A DNA stretch of 64,000 nucleotides from Halomonas sp. UBA3074 (GCF_002366715.1 NZ_DFBS01000003.1:1-64000); one strand, 5' to 3'. Shown: positions 8,242-16,836, counted from the stretch's first letter. Made by a program: numbers and translations. Notes: generated by a model from the letters alone, not told the origin.

Positions 8242-8508
8242 ACTGTGCGCTGCCTCAAAGCCTTCAAGTAGCGCGCTATGTTCGACCCCCAAGCCCTCGA
8301 TGCAAAAGCTGTTCAAAAACTGCCGAGTGGCAAAGAGCTTCCGGCCCGATCCTGCCAAGAATTGACTAAGAGGACGATGACTTCAAAGCGATTCAGACTG
8401 GGCGCTCACAACGGTGTCTTTGCCATGCCAACATAGTGATGAAAGAACGGTAAATCAAAGTCACTTAGATGCACGACGCTGGCGTGATGGGTGGCATCAG
8501 GCCTTCGA
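8242..8508. other. Gene-poor stretch with an unrecognised 52-codon frame
   Basis: An open frame runs from ATG 8278 to a TAG at 8434-8436 (52 codons, beginning MFDPQALDAKAV). I recognise no family and see no ribosome site. It may be a fragment of the material that came with the dead Fic gene. Nothing else is visible. Confidence 0.3.
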
Positions 8509-8559
8509 ATAAATTCGCACCATATTGAGCCCTTTAGCACAAAGTTGGTGCGAATTTAT
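8509..8559. promoter_or_regulatory. 14-bp perfect inverted repeat upstream of TRAP operon
   Basis: ATAAATTCGCACCA (8509-8522) and its exact complement TGGTGCGAATTTAT (8546-8559) are separated by 23 bases. The lack of a T-run and the position, about 145 bases before dctP, suggest an operator or looped regulatory site rather than a terminator. Function not established. Confidence 0.5.
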
Positions 8560-8626
8560 GCATCGATACGTTCAACAACCCGCAGAATCTCTTATGTTTC
8601 AAGGTGGCACGATAATTGCTTTTTCT

Positions 8627-8650
8627 TTAAGTAAGTAAATAGTTACTTAA
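8627..8650. promoter_or_regulatory. Candidate TetR-type operator for the TRAP operon
   Basis: A perfect palindrome TTAAGTAA (8627-8634), eight-base spacer, TTACTTAA (8643-8650), ending 52 bases before the dctP start codon. Size and symmetry suit a TetR-family repressor; the operon ends with a TetR gene (13236-13922). Confidence 0.5.
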
Positions 8651-8702
8651 CTCGCTCCATGAAGAGTGTTGTCTGAATGGGCGCAATGGCAAGGATCACA
8701 CC

Positions 8703-9713
8703 ATGAAAAAGCAATTTAAGAACATGAAGCTGAAGGCTCTCGCTTGTAGTTTCGCGCTGGGCACCTTGGTACACACTGGCATGGCAAGTGCCGATATCCA
8801 TATCAAGTTCCATCATGATTTGCCTGAAGATAGTGCGCAGCACATGGCGGCTGAGCGCTTCAGAGACATTGTGGCGGAGCGAAGCGGCGGTGAAATTTCA
8901 GTTGAAATTTTTCCCAATAACACACTCGGTGATGATGTCGAAGTCACCCAACAGTTGCAGATGGGCGCTGTGGAAGCCGCCATTATCCCGACCGCCAAAC
9001 TGTCGGGCTTCGTTCCCGCCATGCAGATCGTCGACCTGCCCTTCTTATTCCCCTCTCCTGATGTCGCCCATACCGTTCTTGATGGGCAGGCTGGTGATGA
9101 CTTATTGGCAACGGTAGAGCAGGTGGGATTGAAGGGGGTGACGTTCTGGGAAAGTGGTTTCAAGCAATTTACCTGTGACCAACCCGTAAATGGCCCCGAA
9201 GATTTCGCGGGCCAAAAAGTACGCGTGATGCAAAGCCCGATTATCATGGAGCAGTTTAAAGCGATGGACGCTAACCCCGTGCCGATTGCCTTCGGGGAAA
9301 CCTACAACGCGTTACAACAACGCATTGTCGACTGCCAGGAAAATCCGCTGGTATCGATTACACAAATGAAATTTTATGAAGTGCAGTCGGATGTGATTAT
9401 CAGTAACCACGCTTATCTAGCCTATGCATTTCTGTTTAGCCAGAGTTGGTTCAATAGCTTAAGCCCTGAAAACCAGGCGCTATTGACGGAGGTTGCCCGT
9501 GAAACCACCGCATTCCAGCGTGAAGAAACCTCACGCCGTGAGGCAGATTACATTGCCACTATCGAAGACAGTGGCACCAACGTCAGCACATTGGATGATG
9601 CTCAACTGAGCGCTTTCAGAGAAGTAACGGCGACAGTACACGAGGCGTTTGCAAGTGACATTGGCACAGCGCTAATGGCGGAGTTTGAGCAAGCTATCGC
9701 TGATACCGAATAG
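8703..9713 (+). CDS. TRAP transporter substrate-binding protein (DctP family)
   Basis: A 336-residue periplasmic binding protein. The signal peptide (KLKALACSFALGTLVHTGMASA) is followed by IHIKFHHDLPEDSAQHMAAERF, the usual beginning of DctP-family proteins. The central ESGFKQFTCDQPVNGPEDFAGQK-type region and VRVMQSPIIMEQF carry the Arg/Asn positions that normally clamp a carboxylate. ATG 8703 has AAGGA at a good distance. It heads a same-strand set with DctQ, DctM, gamma-glutamyltransferase and TetR. The substrate is probably a carboxylate; the neighbouring transferase hints at a gamma-glutamyl compound (inference). Confidence 0.92.
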   Translation: MKKQFKNMKLKALACSFALGTLVHTGMASADIHIKFHHDLPEDSAQHMAAERFRDIVAERSGGEISVEIFPNNTLGDDVEVTQQLQMGAVEAAIIPTAKLSGFVPAMQIVDLPFLFPSPDVAHTVLDGQAGDDLLATVEQVGLKGVTFWESGFKQFTCDQPVNGPEDFAGQKVRVMQSPIIMEQFKAMDANPVPIAFGETYNALQQRIVDCQENPLVSITQMKFYEVQSDVIISNHAYLAYAFLFSQSWFNSLSPENQALLTEVARETTAFQREETSRREADYIATIEDSGTNVSTLDDAQLSAFREVTATVHEAFASDIGTALMAEFEQAIADTE

Positions 9714-9796
9714 TCTCGCGTCACCCATTAAGGGGCTGATCGGTTATCCCTTTGGCCCTTTCTTCTCCCTTGTTTTTCTCGCTGGTGGAGTTCGCT

Positions 9797-10300
9797 ATGC
9801 GCAAACTTGATCGCTTAATATCGCGTGCCGAGGAGGTTTTGATTGGCCTGCTGATTTTATCTGCCTCGTTCATTCTTTTCGCCAACGTCATTGCACGCTA
9901 CGTGTTCAACGATGGTTTTTCATGGGCTGAGGAGTTGGTCCGTTACCAAATTGTATGGATGGTGCTGCTTGGCGCGAGCGTTGCTGCTAGGCAAGGGATC
10001 CATATTGGCATCGATATTCTGCACAGGTTTAGCCCTCCTCTGTTGGCGAAATGGATAGCGTTGTTCGTTCATGCGGTTTCTATCGCTTTTTGCCTCTTCC
10101 TGGTGTTTTACGGTTTCCAATTAACGGAGCAAACCCATCGGTTTGGTCAGGTGAGTTCTGCTCTACAAGCGCCCATGTGGATCGTTCAGTTGGCCATTCC
10201 AGTGGGCGCTCTCTTAATGGGTATTCGCTTTACCCAGCATTTCTTCCGGACGTTGCTGGGTCGAGAGCAAGCCTCTGCCCACCTTGATCAAGTTGGATAA
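9797..10300 (+). CDS. TRAP transporter small permease (DctQ family)
   Basis: A 167-residue protein with four membrane segments (EVLIGLLILSASFILFANVIARYV; VRYQIVWMVLLGASVAA; WIALFVHAVSIAFCLFLVFYG; MWIVQLAIPVGALLMGIRF) and the conserved FSWAEELVRYQIVW motif of DctQ. ATG 9797 is chosen because GGTGGAG is six bases upstream; a TTG at 9752 would add 15 residues without a ribosome site. The large-subunit frame begins four bases after its stop. Confidence 0.9.
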   Translation: MRKLDRLISRAEEVLIGLLILSASFILFANVIARYVFNDGFSWAEELVRYQIVWMVLLGASVAARQGIHIGIDILHRFSPPLLAKWIALFVHAVSIAFCLFLVFYGFQLTEQTHRFGQVSSALQAPMWIVQLAIPVGALLMGIRFTQHFFRTLLGREQASAHLDQVG

Positions 10301-10304
10301 AAGC

Positions 10305-11584
10305 ATGGTTATTACATTCCTGGTTCTCTTAGCTGCGTTGATGTTAGTGGGGACGCCCATTTTTATCGCATTGGCGGGCTCCGTCGCGGTGGCGATGGGG
10401 GCTTTTAGCCATATTCCTTTGGCCATCGTGGCCGAGCGCTTGTTTGCCGGGTTGGATAAATTTCCATTAATGGCGATCCCCTTTTTTATTCTTACCGGTA
10501 GTTTAATGAGTGCGGGGGGTTATCGCAGCGGATCATTCGCTTGGCCAACTTGTTGGTGGGGCGTTTTACCGGCGGCATGGGGATGACGGCGGTATCGGCG
10601 AGTATGTTTTTTGGTGCTATTTCCGGATCGAGCCCGGCCACGGTGGTGTCGGTGGGCTCATTGCTCTATCCGGCCATGCGTAAGGAGGGATATTCCGGTC
10701 AATTTTCGATTGGCGTGCTGGTGTCTGCCGGGTCATTGGGCATCATCATTCCCCCTTCCGTAGTAATGATTGTCTACGCGGCGGTCACTGGGGTGTCAGT
10801 GGGTGCGCTGTTCATGGCAGGGGTCGGTGCCGGTTTATTATACGCCGCCTGTTTGTTGCCTTACTGTTGGTACCGCGCCAAAAAGGACGGTGTCACCCCC
10901 ATGAAACCGCCCAGTTGGGGCGAGGTGTTAGCAGGATTCAAAGATGCTTCGTGGGGGTTAGGGGTTCCTCTCGTCGTTTTGGGTGGGATTTACCTGGGTA
11001 TATTTACGCCTACTGAAGCCGCCGCTGTATCAGTGATATATGCCCTGTTGGTCTCAGCCCTGGTTTATCGTGAGAAGAGCTTTGCAGAGTTATTCCAAAG
11101 CATGATTGCAGCGGCGACGACCACTGCTCAGGTAATGATTATTCTCGCCGCTGCGTCAGTGCTGGCGTGGTTTCTCTCCAGTAATGGGCTAGCGGCGATG
11201 TTAGCCAACGCTATCCTGTCGTTATCCGAGAATCCGTACCATATCTTCCTGCTGATCAACGTGACGGTACTGATTGCCGGCATGTTCCTCGATGCCTCTT
11301 CCATTATGGTGATTCTCGCCCCCCTGTTTTACACGGTGGGCATCCGCGTTGGTATTGATCCTGTCCATCTGGGGGCAGTGCTGACCGTGAATGGGGCGAT
11401 TGGCATGTTTACGCCGCCGTTCGGCCTCAACCTTTTTGTGGCAGGCACTATCAGCGGAGTCGATTACGTCCAGGCGGTGCGTGGTGCATTGCCCTTTATT
11501 GGCATTGCTCTGTTTGCCTTGATACTGCTGACCTATATTCCCGCGATCAGTATGTGGCTACCCAATATGGTGTATGGCGGCTAA
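10305..11584 (+). pseudogene. TRAP transporter large permease (DctM), frameshifted
   Basis: The DctM protein is split. Frame one reads MVITFLVLLAALMLVGTPIF to FFILTGSLMSAGG; after a run of six G at 10514-10519 the homology continues in another frame (RIIRLANLLVGRFTGGMGMTAV...MFFGAISGSSPATVVSVGSLLYPAMRKEGY) to the normal C-terminus at 11584. One extra G would restore SAGGLSQRIIRLANLL and a protein of about 426 residues, the usual DctM length. Either this is a sequencing slip in a homopolymer, or the transporter is off in this isolate by G-tract slippage. Everything else, including the long run of membrane segments, looks functional. Confidence 0.85.
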
Positions 11585-11608
11585 ACAGCCAGAATAAGGA
11601 TGGTAGCA

Positions 11609-13210
11609 ATGGCTTCTAGTACAACAATTTCATCAGCGCTGGCGCATTCCCACAAGGGGATGGTCACCAGTCCACACACACTGGCAACAGAAGCGGGGCT
11701 TGAGGTACTTCATAAAGGTGGCAATGCGGTTGAAGCTGCTATCACCATGGGGGCCTGTCTGGCAGTGACGTATCCGCATTTTACCGGGCTTGGCGGCGAT
11801 GCCTTCATGATCATCGCGGATGCCAAGGGTGGTGTGCAAACCCTGTCAGGTATTGGCCAGGCGCCACAGGCCAAGTTGGAACTGTCTGGAAAATTGCCTG
11901 CGAGAGGGCCAGGTTCCATGTTAACTACGGCTGCCACGGTCGATACCTGGGGGCAGGCGCATGAGATTTCCCGTCAGAAATGTGGTGGCCAAATGGGCTG
12001 GGCAGCGCTGATGGAGCCAGCGATACAGCTAGCGAGGGAAGGCTTCCCGATAACGCCATCGCAGCGCTTTTGGCTTGATTTTCGTAGCGATGAGCTGTCG
12101 ATGATGCCAGGCGTGCGAGAGCACTTTATGCCAAGCGGGAAGATTCCCTGTGAGGGTGAAAAACTGTACCAGCCACAGCTGGCCGCTTCATTACAGTCCA
12201 TTGCGACCCACGGCTACCGAGACTTCTATGAAGGGCAGTTAGGGGAGAAAATCGCCGCTGGACTGGCTGCGGCAGGGTCTCCGCTCACTGGCGCTGATCT
12301 GGCAGCTACCCGAGCACGAATCGAAAAGCCGCTGTCTGTTCCTTACCGTGGTGGCGAGCTGCTGGCCCATCGCCCCCCAACCCAGGGTATGACGACACTA
12401 GAGATAATGGGTATCTTGGAGCGTTTTGACCTCTCCAGGATCGAAGAGGGCAGCGCCGATTATTACCATCTGCTGGTGGAAGCGGTAAAGCGCGCTTTCC
12501 TGGATCGTAATAGCTACTTGGCTGATCCCGACTTCGCGTCGGTGCCTTGTGAAAGGTTGCTATCGACTGCCCATCTTGATGCTGAAGCGGCAAAAGTGGA
12601 GGCGGGAAAAGCATTGGATTGGCCATTCGCTTACCAGCATGGCGATACGGTTTATCTGGCGGCCGCTGATCGTTTTGGGAATGCCGTCTCCATGCTGCAG
12701 ACGATTTATTACGATTGGGGCAGTGGTGTCAGTGTCGGTGATACGGGGATTTTATGGCATAACCGTGGTGCCGCGTTCAGTCTTGATCCTGCTCATCCAA
12801 ATGTACTTGCCCCTGGAAAGCGCCCTTTTCATACCCTTAACCCGGGTATGTATCGTGTCGATGGCAAGCCTCGTTTACTTTACGGTACTCAAGGCGCTGA
12901 TGGACAGCCGCAAACCCTCGCTGCCGTGCTGACGCGCTTGATAGACTATGGCATGGATCCACTCAGTGCGCTTGAAGCGCCGCGCTTCCTACTGGGACGA
13001 ACCTTTTCCGATGGCCGTGACACCTTAAAACTGGAGCAGGATGCGGGAGATGCTGTCTTCGCTGAATTGAGCCAGCGTGGTCATCAGATAAGTTCGCTAC
13101 CCGCACAAAGTGCCCTGGCTGGCCACCCCGGCGCAGTCGTTATCGACCCGGTGAATGGCTTTTCTGCGGCTCATGACTCTCGTAGCGATGGCATCGCGTT
13201 AGGACTTTAG
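11609..13210 (+). CDS. Gamma-glutamyltransferase family hydrolase
   Basis: A 533-residue Ntn-hydrolase of the gamma-glutamyltranspeptidase family (YwrD-like branch). N-terminal landmarks are MVTSPHTLATEAGLEVL, GGNAVEAAITMGACLAV and GLGGDAFMI. Autoprocessing and catalysis would use Thr347 in HGDTVYLAAADRFGN, followed by GNAVSMLQT. No signal peptide is evident, so it probably acts in the cytoplasm, unlike classical periplasmic Ggt. ATG 11609 is preferred to ATG 11600 because AAGGA (11596-11600) then has an eight-base spacing. Its place after TRAP genes suggests that it hydrolyses the imported compound. Confidence 0.88.
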   Translation: MASSTTISSALAHSHKGMVTSPHTLATEAGLEVLHKGGNAVEAAITMGACLAVTYPHFTGLGGDAFMIIADAKGGVQTLSGIGQAPQAKLELSGKLPARGPGSMLTTAATVDTWGQAHEISRQKCGGQMGWAALMEPAIQLAREGFPITPSQRFWLDFRSDELSMMPGVREHFMPSGKIPCEGEKLYQPQLAASLQSIATHGYRDFYEGQLGEKIAAGLAAAGSPLTGADLAATRARIEKPLSVPYRGGELLAHRPPTQGMTTLEIMGILERFDLSRIEEGSADYYHLLVEAVKRAFLDRNSYLADPDFASVPCERLLSTAHLDAEAAKVEAGKALDWPFAYQHGDTVYLAAADRFGNAVSMLQTIYYDWGSGVSVGDTGILWHNRGAAFSLDPAHPNVLAPGKRPFHTLNPGMYRVDGKPRLLYGTQGADGQPQTLAAVLTRLIDYGMDPLSALEAPRFLLGRTFSDGRDTLKLEQDAGDAVFAELSQRGHQISSLPAQSALAGHPGAVVIDPVNGFSAAHDSRSDGIALGL

Positions 13211-13235
13211 TACCTATAGAAACAAGGATGTTTAT

Positions 13236-13922
13236 ATGACAATAAGCGATACGCTCAATGTGAAACAGAGTACCCGTACCCGAAGCAAAGCCCGCCGTAA
13301 TGCTCATGAAACACGCGAGCGCCTACTTCAAGCGGCGACTCAAGAGTTTTCCGAGCGCGGCTACGATGGCGCTCGCATGGATCGCATCGTGCGTGCCGCC
13401 GATTGTAATGTGCGTATGGTGTATCACTACTTTGATGATAAGGAAGGTCTTTACCTAGCTGTTCTCGAACGTGTTTATGAGGAGTTGCGCGCCAAGGAGC
13501 AGGCACTCAATCTAAGCTATCTCGAACCAGTTGCAGGTATGCGCGCGTTGGTTGAATTCACCTTCGATCATATGGCCGAGCATCCCGAGTTCACCAGCTT
13601 GGTACGCAATGAAAACCTACTGGGCGGGCGCATGCTGCGCAAATCGAGTAAAGTCGTCCAGCAAACGACGCCGCTCGTAGGCATGATCCGGGATACCCTA
13701 AAGCGAGGGGAGGCAGCAGGGTTATTTCGCTCGGCTGTAGACCCTTCCCAGCTCTACATTTCGATTCTTTCGCTATCAATCATTCATATTAATCAACGCG
13801 ACACGCTATCCATCATCTTCGAGCAGGATCTGGCTGACCCAGATTGGTTGATTGAGCGGCGTGCCCATGCGGTCGAGGTAATACTTTCCTATCTATGTGT
13901 TGAGTCCCGGGTGATTAAATAA
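13236..13922 (+). CDS. TetR-family regulator of the TRAP-GGT operon
   Basis: A 228-residue regulator. The basic N-terminus (KQSTRTRSKARRNAHETR) leads into a TetR HTH: RLLQAATQEFSERGYDGARMDRIVRAADCNVRMVYHYFDDKEGLY (about 30-74). The remainder is helical ligand-binding domain with MRALVEFTFDHMAEHPEFTSLV, as in the TetR branch that includes RutR-like proteins. AAGGATG precedes ATG 13236. It is the last gene of the operon, 25 bases after the transferase, so feedback on the operator at 8627-8650 is a reasonable guess. Confidence 0.88.
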   Translation: MTISDTLNVKQSTRTRSKARRNAHETRERLLQAATQEFSERGYDGARMDRIVRAADCNVRMVYHYFDDKEGLYLAVLERVYEELRAKEQALNLSYLEPVAGMRALVEFTFDHMAEHPEFTSLVRNENLLGGRMLRKSSKVVQQTTPLVGMIRDTLKRGEAAGLFRSAVDPSQLYISILSLSIIHINQRDTLSIIFEQDLADPDWLIERRAHAVEVILSYLCVESRVIK

Positions 13923-14025
13923 GCGACAAGGACTATCTGCAGAGCTCCGAATACCTCATCTACTTGCCCATCTGCTGCATAAGTTAACGACAGCAAACCA
14001 AGCCAGCGCCGCCGCTTTTTTCCTA

Positions 14026-14790
14026 CTAACGATTAGCCGCCCGAACAAAAGCGCTGGGAGATTGGCCGAGCACCTTGCGAAACATGCTGGAGAAAGCGGC
14101 AGGGCTCTCGTAGCCGAGTTCCAGCGCGGTACGGGTAACGGAGTTGCCGGAGAGCAGCCTGGGAATAGACGCCATTAGGCAGGCCTGCTGGCGCCAAACG
14201 CCAAAGGAGAGGCCGGTCTGCTGACGGAACAGACGATTGAAGGTGCGCTGACTGCAATGCAATTGTCGGGCCCAATCCTCGGGAAGGGTGTGAATGCTTG
14301 GTTGGCCGAGAAACGCTCTGCACAGGTTGGCGAGCGGAAGGTCGTGGGGCAGGGGCGCAAACAGTGGCAGGGCCTGAGCCTGTTCCAGTTCGCATAGGAG
14401 TAGTTGAGCCAGGGCTCCGTCGCGGCCGTTTTCATCATAGAGGGCGGGAATGTTGGCGGAAGCCAACAGCAAGTGATGCAGGAGAGGTGTCACGACCAGC
14501 ACCTCACAGCTGCTCGAATTGCGTGGCGCGACATGGGGCTCGATATACAGGCTTCGGGTGCTCACCCCGTTCATACGCACTTGGTGCCGCTTGCCCGCAG
14601 GTAGCCAGACGCCGCTATAGGGCGGCACCATCCAGGTGCCGTCATCCGTGTTGACTTCCATCAAGCCGGTCATGCCATAGAGAAACTGGGCACGGCGATG
14701 GGTATGGAAGTCCAGAAGGGTGCCGGGGCGGTAGTCAGTGTCGATGGCCACCACGGGCCGGATAGTGGTATCGGTCAGGCGGCCATGCAT
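14026..14790 (-). CDS. AraC-family regulator with cupin N-domain
   Basis: A 254-residue regulator. The cupin part PVVAIDTDYRPGTLLDFHTHRRAQFLYGMTGLMEV leads to WMVPPYSGVWLPAGKRHQV; the C-terminal AraC HTH pair (HCSQRTFNRLFRQQTGLSFGVW and ALELGYESPAAFSSMFRKVLGQSPS) is complete. Family homology starts at the Met encoded at 14790, so upstream in-frame starts are rejected. That start lies back-to-back with the truncated TauE frame: the two opposite ATGs share the hexamer ATGCAT at 14785-14790. The regulator therefore has no conventional promoter gap and must be transcribed from inside the TauE remnant. Confidence 0.85.
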   Translation of the reverse strand: MHGRLTDTTIRPVVAIDTDYRPGTLLDFHTHRRAQFLYGMTGLMEVNTDDGTWMVPPYSGVWLPAGKRHQVRMNGVSTRSLYIEPHVAPRNSSSCEVLVVTPLLHHLLLASANIPALYDENGRDGALAQLLLCELEQAQALPLFAPLPHDLPLANLCRAFLGQPSIHTLPEDWARQLHCSQRTFNRLFRQQTGLSFGVWRQQACLMASIPRLLSGNSVTRTALELGYESPAAFSSMFRKVLGQSPSAFVRAANR

Positions 14791-15447
14791 ATCGCGGTGG
14801 CCACCTCGACGGCATTGATGGTGTTTGCTGCTTCCCTGTCCACATGGCGCCACCATCAACGGCAGACCGTGCAGCGGCACTTGGTGCGTCCGCTGGTGGG
14901 CTATATCGCCGTGGGCGCTGTGCTGGGCGCGACGGCTGCCGTGTCGTTAAGTGGCGAGTGGGTGCGCTGGGCGTTCATAGGCTATCTGGGCATGACGATT
15001 GCGGATGCTATTCTGCAGCCCGGTTTTCTGCATCAGTCAGGGAGTGATGTGCGTCCTATGGAGCGTGGGATAACGGCGATCACGGGGACATTGATTGGTG
15101 CAGTGGCTGCCTTACTGGGCGTTGGCGGCAGCGTGATGACCGTGCCGCTCATGCGTCGGAGAGGCGCGAGCATGACGGCAGCCACTGCCATGGCCAATCC
15201 GTTGTCGTTGCCCATGGCGGTGAGTGGCACCGCGACGTATGTGTTGCTGTCGGCAAATTACCCAGCGTTGGGGGACTGGTATGCCGGTTATGTGGATCTG
15301 CGCGCCTTGCTGGTACTCGCAGCGGGCTCATGGCTCGGTATTCGCCTGGCGTCGACCTGGATTGGGCGCATCCCCGACCGTATTCATGCCAGGGTGTACC
15401 TGCTATTGCTGACCATGGTGCTGGTGGTGATGGCTTTTGTAGGTTGA
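14785..15447 (+). pseudogene. TauE/SafE-family permease, N-terminus missing
   Basis: About 220 residues of a TauE/SafE (sulfite-exporter type) permease, from HIAVATSTALMVFAASLSTW through GAVAALLGVGGSVMTVPLMRRRG and TAMANPLSLPMAVSGTATYVL to the C-terminal membrane segments. Intact members begin with a first GIGGG-type repeat of about 35 residues before the AVATS motif; that repeat is absent. The open frame further upstream (from 14698) is only the antisense of the AraC gene. This looks like a deletion that fused the AraC 5' end to the interior of the permease gene. A shortened but expressed protein cannot be ruled out. Confidence 0.6.
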
Positions 15448-15500
15448 AGCGCCCACTTTTGCTAGGCAGATTTATTTGGCAGAACCAGGATAATATTTTG

Positions 15501-15516
15501 CTGTATGAATAAACAG
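15501..15516. promoter_or_regulatory. Candidate LexA (SOS) box
   Basis: CTGTATGAATAAACAG matches the gammaproteobacterial LexA consensus CTGT-N8-ACAG with an AT-rich centre. It lies in the gap before the RhuM-Fic gene, 174 bases from its start. About one chance match per 64 kb is expected, so position and AT-rich core are the only extra support. Confidence 0.35.
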
Positions 15517-15689
15517 TTTTTATGTTAAGGTTTACTTAACCTCTAATGGCGGGCGCGCTTGAGTCTCTCTTTTAGTATGGAAAGATGAGTACTGCTGGAT
15601 GGACCACTGCTGGATTGAGTGCTGCTTGCTTGGGAGGTGCTTGTTTTGAAGTCGCAAAGCGCTTTATGTAAACCTGGGAGGCAGCACTC

Positions 15690-16679
15690 ATGAATGATCA
15701 GCAAATACAGATATTCACTAGCGAAGATGGGCAAGCACACCTTGAGGTGACGCTGGAACAAGAGACCGTTTGGTTAAGCCAAGCGCAGATGTGTGAATTA
15801 TTTGGGCGCGAGCGTTCTGTCATTACGAAGCACATTCGCAATGTTTTTAAAGAAGGGGAATTAGAGCGAAATTCAGTATGTGCAAAATTTGCACATACTG
15901 CTGAAGATGGCAAATCTTATCAGGTTGATCATTTCAATCTTGATGTCATTATTTCCGTTGGCTACCGCGTTAAATCTCCGCGAGGCGTTCAGTTTCGCAA
16001 GTGGGCTACAGATGTGCTCAAACAATATTTGATTCAAGGTTATACCTTAAACCAACGCCGCCTAACCGAGCGTGGCATAGAGTTTGAGCAGGCGGTGAAT
16101 CTGCTCAGTCGAACCCTGACCAATCAAGGCTTGGTTTCAACAGAAGGCCAAGCGGTTGCTCGAGTGATTAGCGATTACGCTCGTTCTTGGAGCTTGCTGC
16201 AAGGCTACGACGAGCAACAATTGACCGAGCTAAACATCAAACAGCCCGGTATGCACTCACTTGAGTTGGAAGAAGCCTTGAAAGCCATTGGCGAGTTAAA
16301 ACAGACCTTAATCGCTAAAGGCGAAGCAACCGAACTGTTTGGGCAGGTGCGGGGCGACGGTTTGACCTCAGCCTTGGCCACCATTGAACAGGGATTTGGC
16401 GACGAACTGTTTTACCCCAATGTGGCCACCCGAGCGGCGCACCTGCTTTATTTTGTGATCAAGAATCACCCTCTGGCCGATGGAAATAAGCGCTGTGGTT
16501 CGTTTCTATTTCTATGGTACTTGCGCCGCAACGCAGCTTTGCTGGCTCGTCCCGTTGAGCAACTGATCAACGATAATACGCTTGTCGCATTAGCGCTGTT
16601 AGTGGCTGAAAGCCTACCCGATCAGAAAACGTTGATGATTCGGCTGATTGAGCATTTCATACTGCTGAAAGAAGAATGA
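15690..16679 (+). CDS. RhuM-Fic/Doc protein
   Basis: A 329-residue protein. The N-terminal RhuM domain (VWLSQAQMCELFGRERSVITKHIRNVFKEGEL, YQVDHFNLDVIISVGYRVKSPRGVQFRKWATDVL) resembles a winged-helix/phage-regulator module and is followed by a helical linker. The C-terminal Fic/Doc domain has HPLADGNKRCGS starting near His260. The GNKR form is the Doc variant, which in phage P1 Doc phosphorylates EF-Tu rather than adding AMP; the Phe at position three of the usual motif is Leu. GGGAGG lies eight bases before ATG 15690. No antitoxin-sized gene is adjacent unless the 28-codon frame at 15585-15671 is one. The operator-like palindrome copy 3 is 84 bases downstream. Confidence 0.88.
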   Translation: MNDQQIQIFTSEDGQAHLEVTLEQETVWLSQAQMCELFGRERSVITKHIRNVFKEGELERNSVCAKFAHTAEDGKSYQVDHFNLDVIISVGYRVKSPRGVQFRKWATDVLKQYLIQGYTLNQRRLTERGIEFEQAVNLLSRTLTNQGLVSTEGQAVARVISDYARSWSLLQGYDEQQLTELNIKQPGMHSLELEEALKAIGELKQTLIAKGEATELFGQVRGDGLTSALATIEQGFGDELFYPNVATRAAHLLYFVIKNHPLADGNKRCGSFLFLWYLRRNAALLARPVEQLINDNTLVALALLVAESLPDQKTLMIRLIEHFILLKEE

Positions 16680-16762
16680 AGCTATCAATAAGGCAGCGCT
16701 GAGATCTAATGCCATGCCACGCGTGAAATCCATGAAAGATAAGCGCGAAGGCCATTTGGCTT

Positions 16763-16794
16763 ATGAGCCGAATAAAAAAACGTATTCGGCTCAT
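16763..16794. promoter_or_regulatory. Fic-type palindrome, copy 3
   Basis: A perfect 12-bp inverted repeat, ATGAGCCGAATA (16763-16774) and TATTCGGCTCAT (16783-16794), identical in arms to copy 2. Following bases (GATGTGAGCTGATAG) still resemble those after copies 1 and 2, but the third half-site is degraded and no Fic coding sequence follows. It lies between the RhuM-Fic gene and the convergent cupin gene. Confidence 0.6.
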
Positions 16795-16836
16795 GATGTG
16801 AGCTGATAGTTGGAGTACGGCAGAGCCTCCCACCTG

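Noticed and set aside
8278..8436. 52-codon frame MFDPQALDAKAV onward
   Set aside because: No ribosome site and no recognised family; kept only as a description of the gap.
14298..14654. Plus-strand frame opposite the AraC gene
   Set aside because: Shadow of the AraC regulator; its translation is Arg/Gly-rich without motifs.
15585..15671. 28-codon frame before the RhuM-Fic gene
   Set aside because: Could be a leader peptide or tiny antitoxin, but the ribosome site is almost touching the ATG and it is built from a local duplication; not enough for a gene call.
8133..16794. Operator copies 2 and 3 as ends of one transposon
   Set aside because: The intervening 8.6 kb holds ordinary transporter and regulator genes without a transposase, and the copies are internal palindromes rather than opposite terminal repeats.
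16714..16806. 30-codon frame running through palindrome copy 3
   Set aside because: The palindrome is the conserved element; copies 1 and 2 do not keep this frame.
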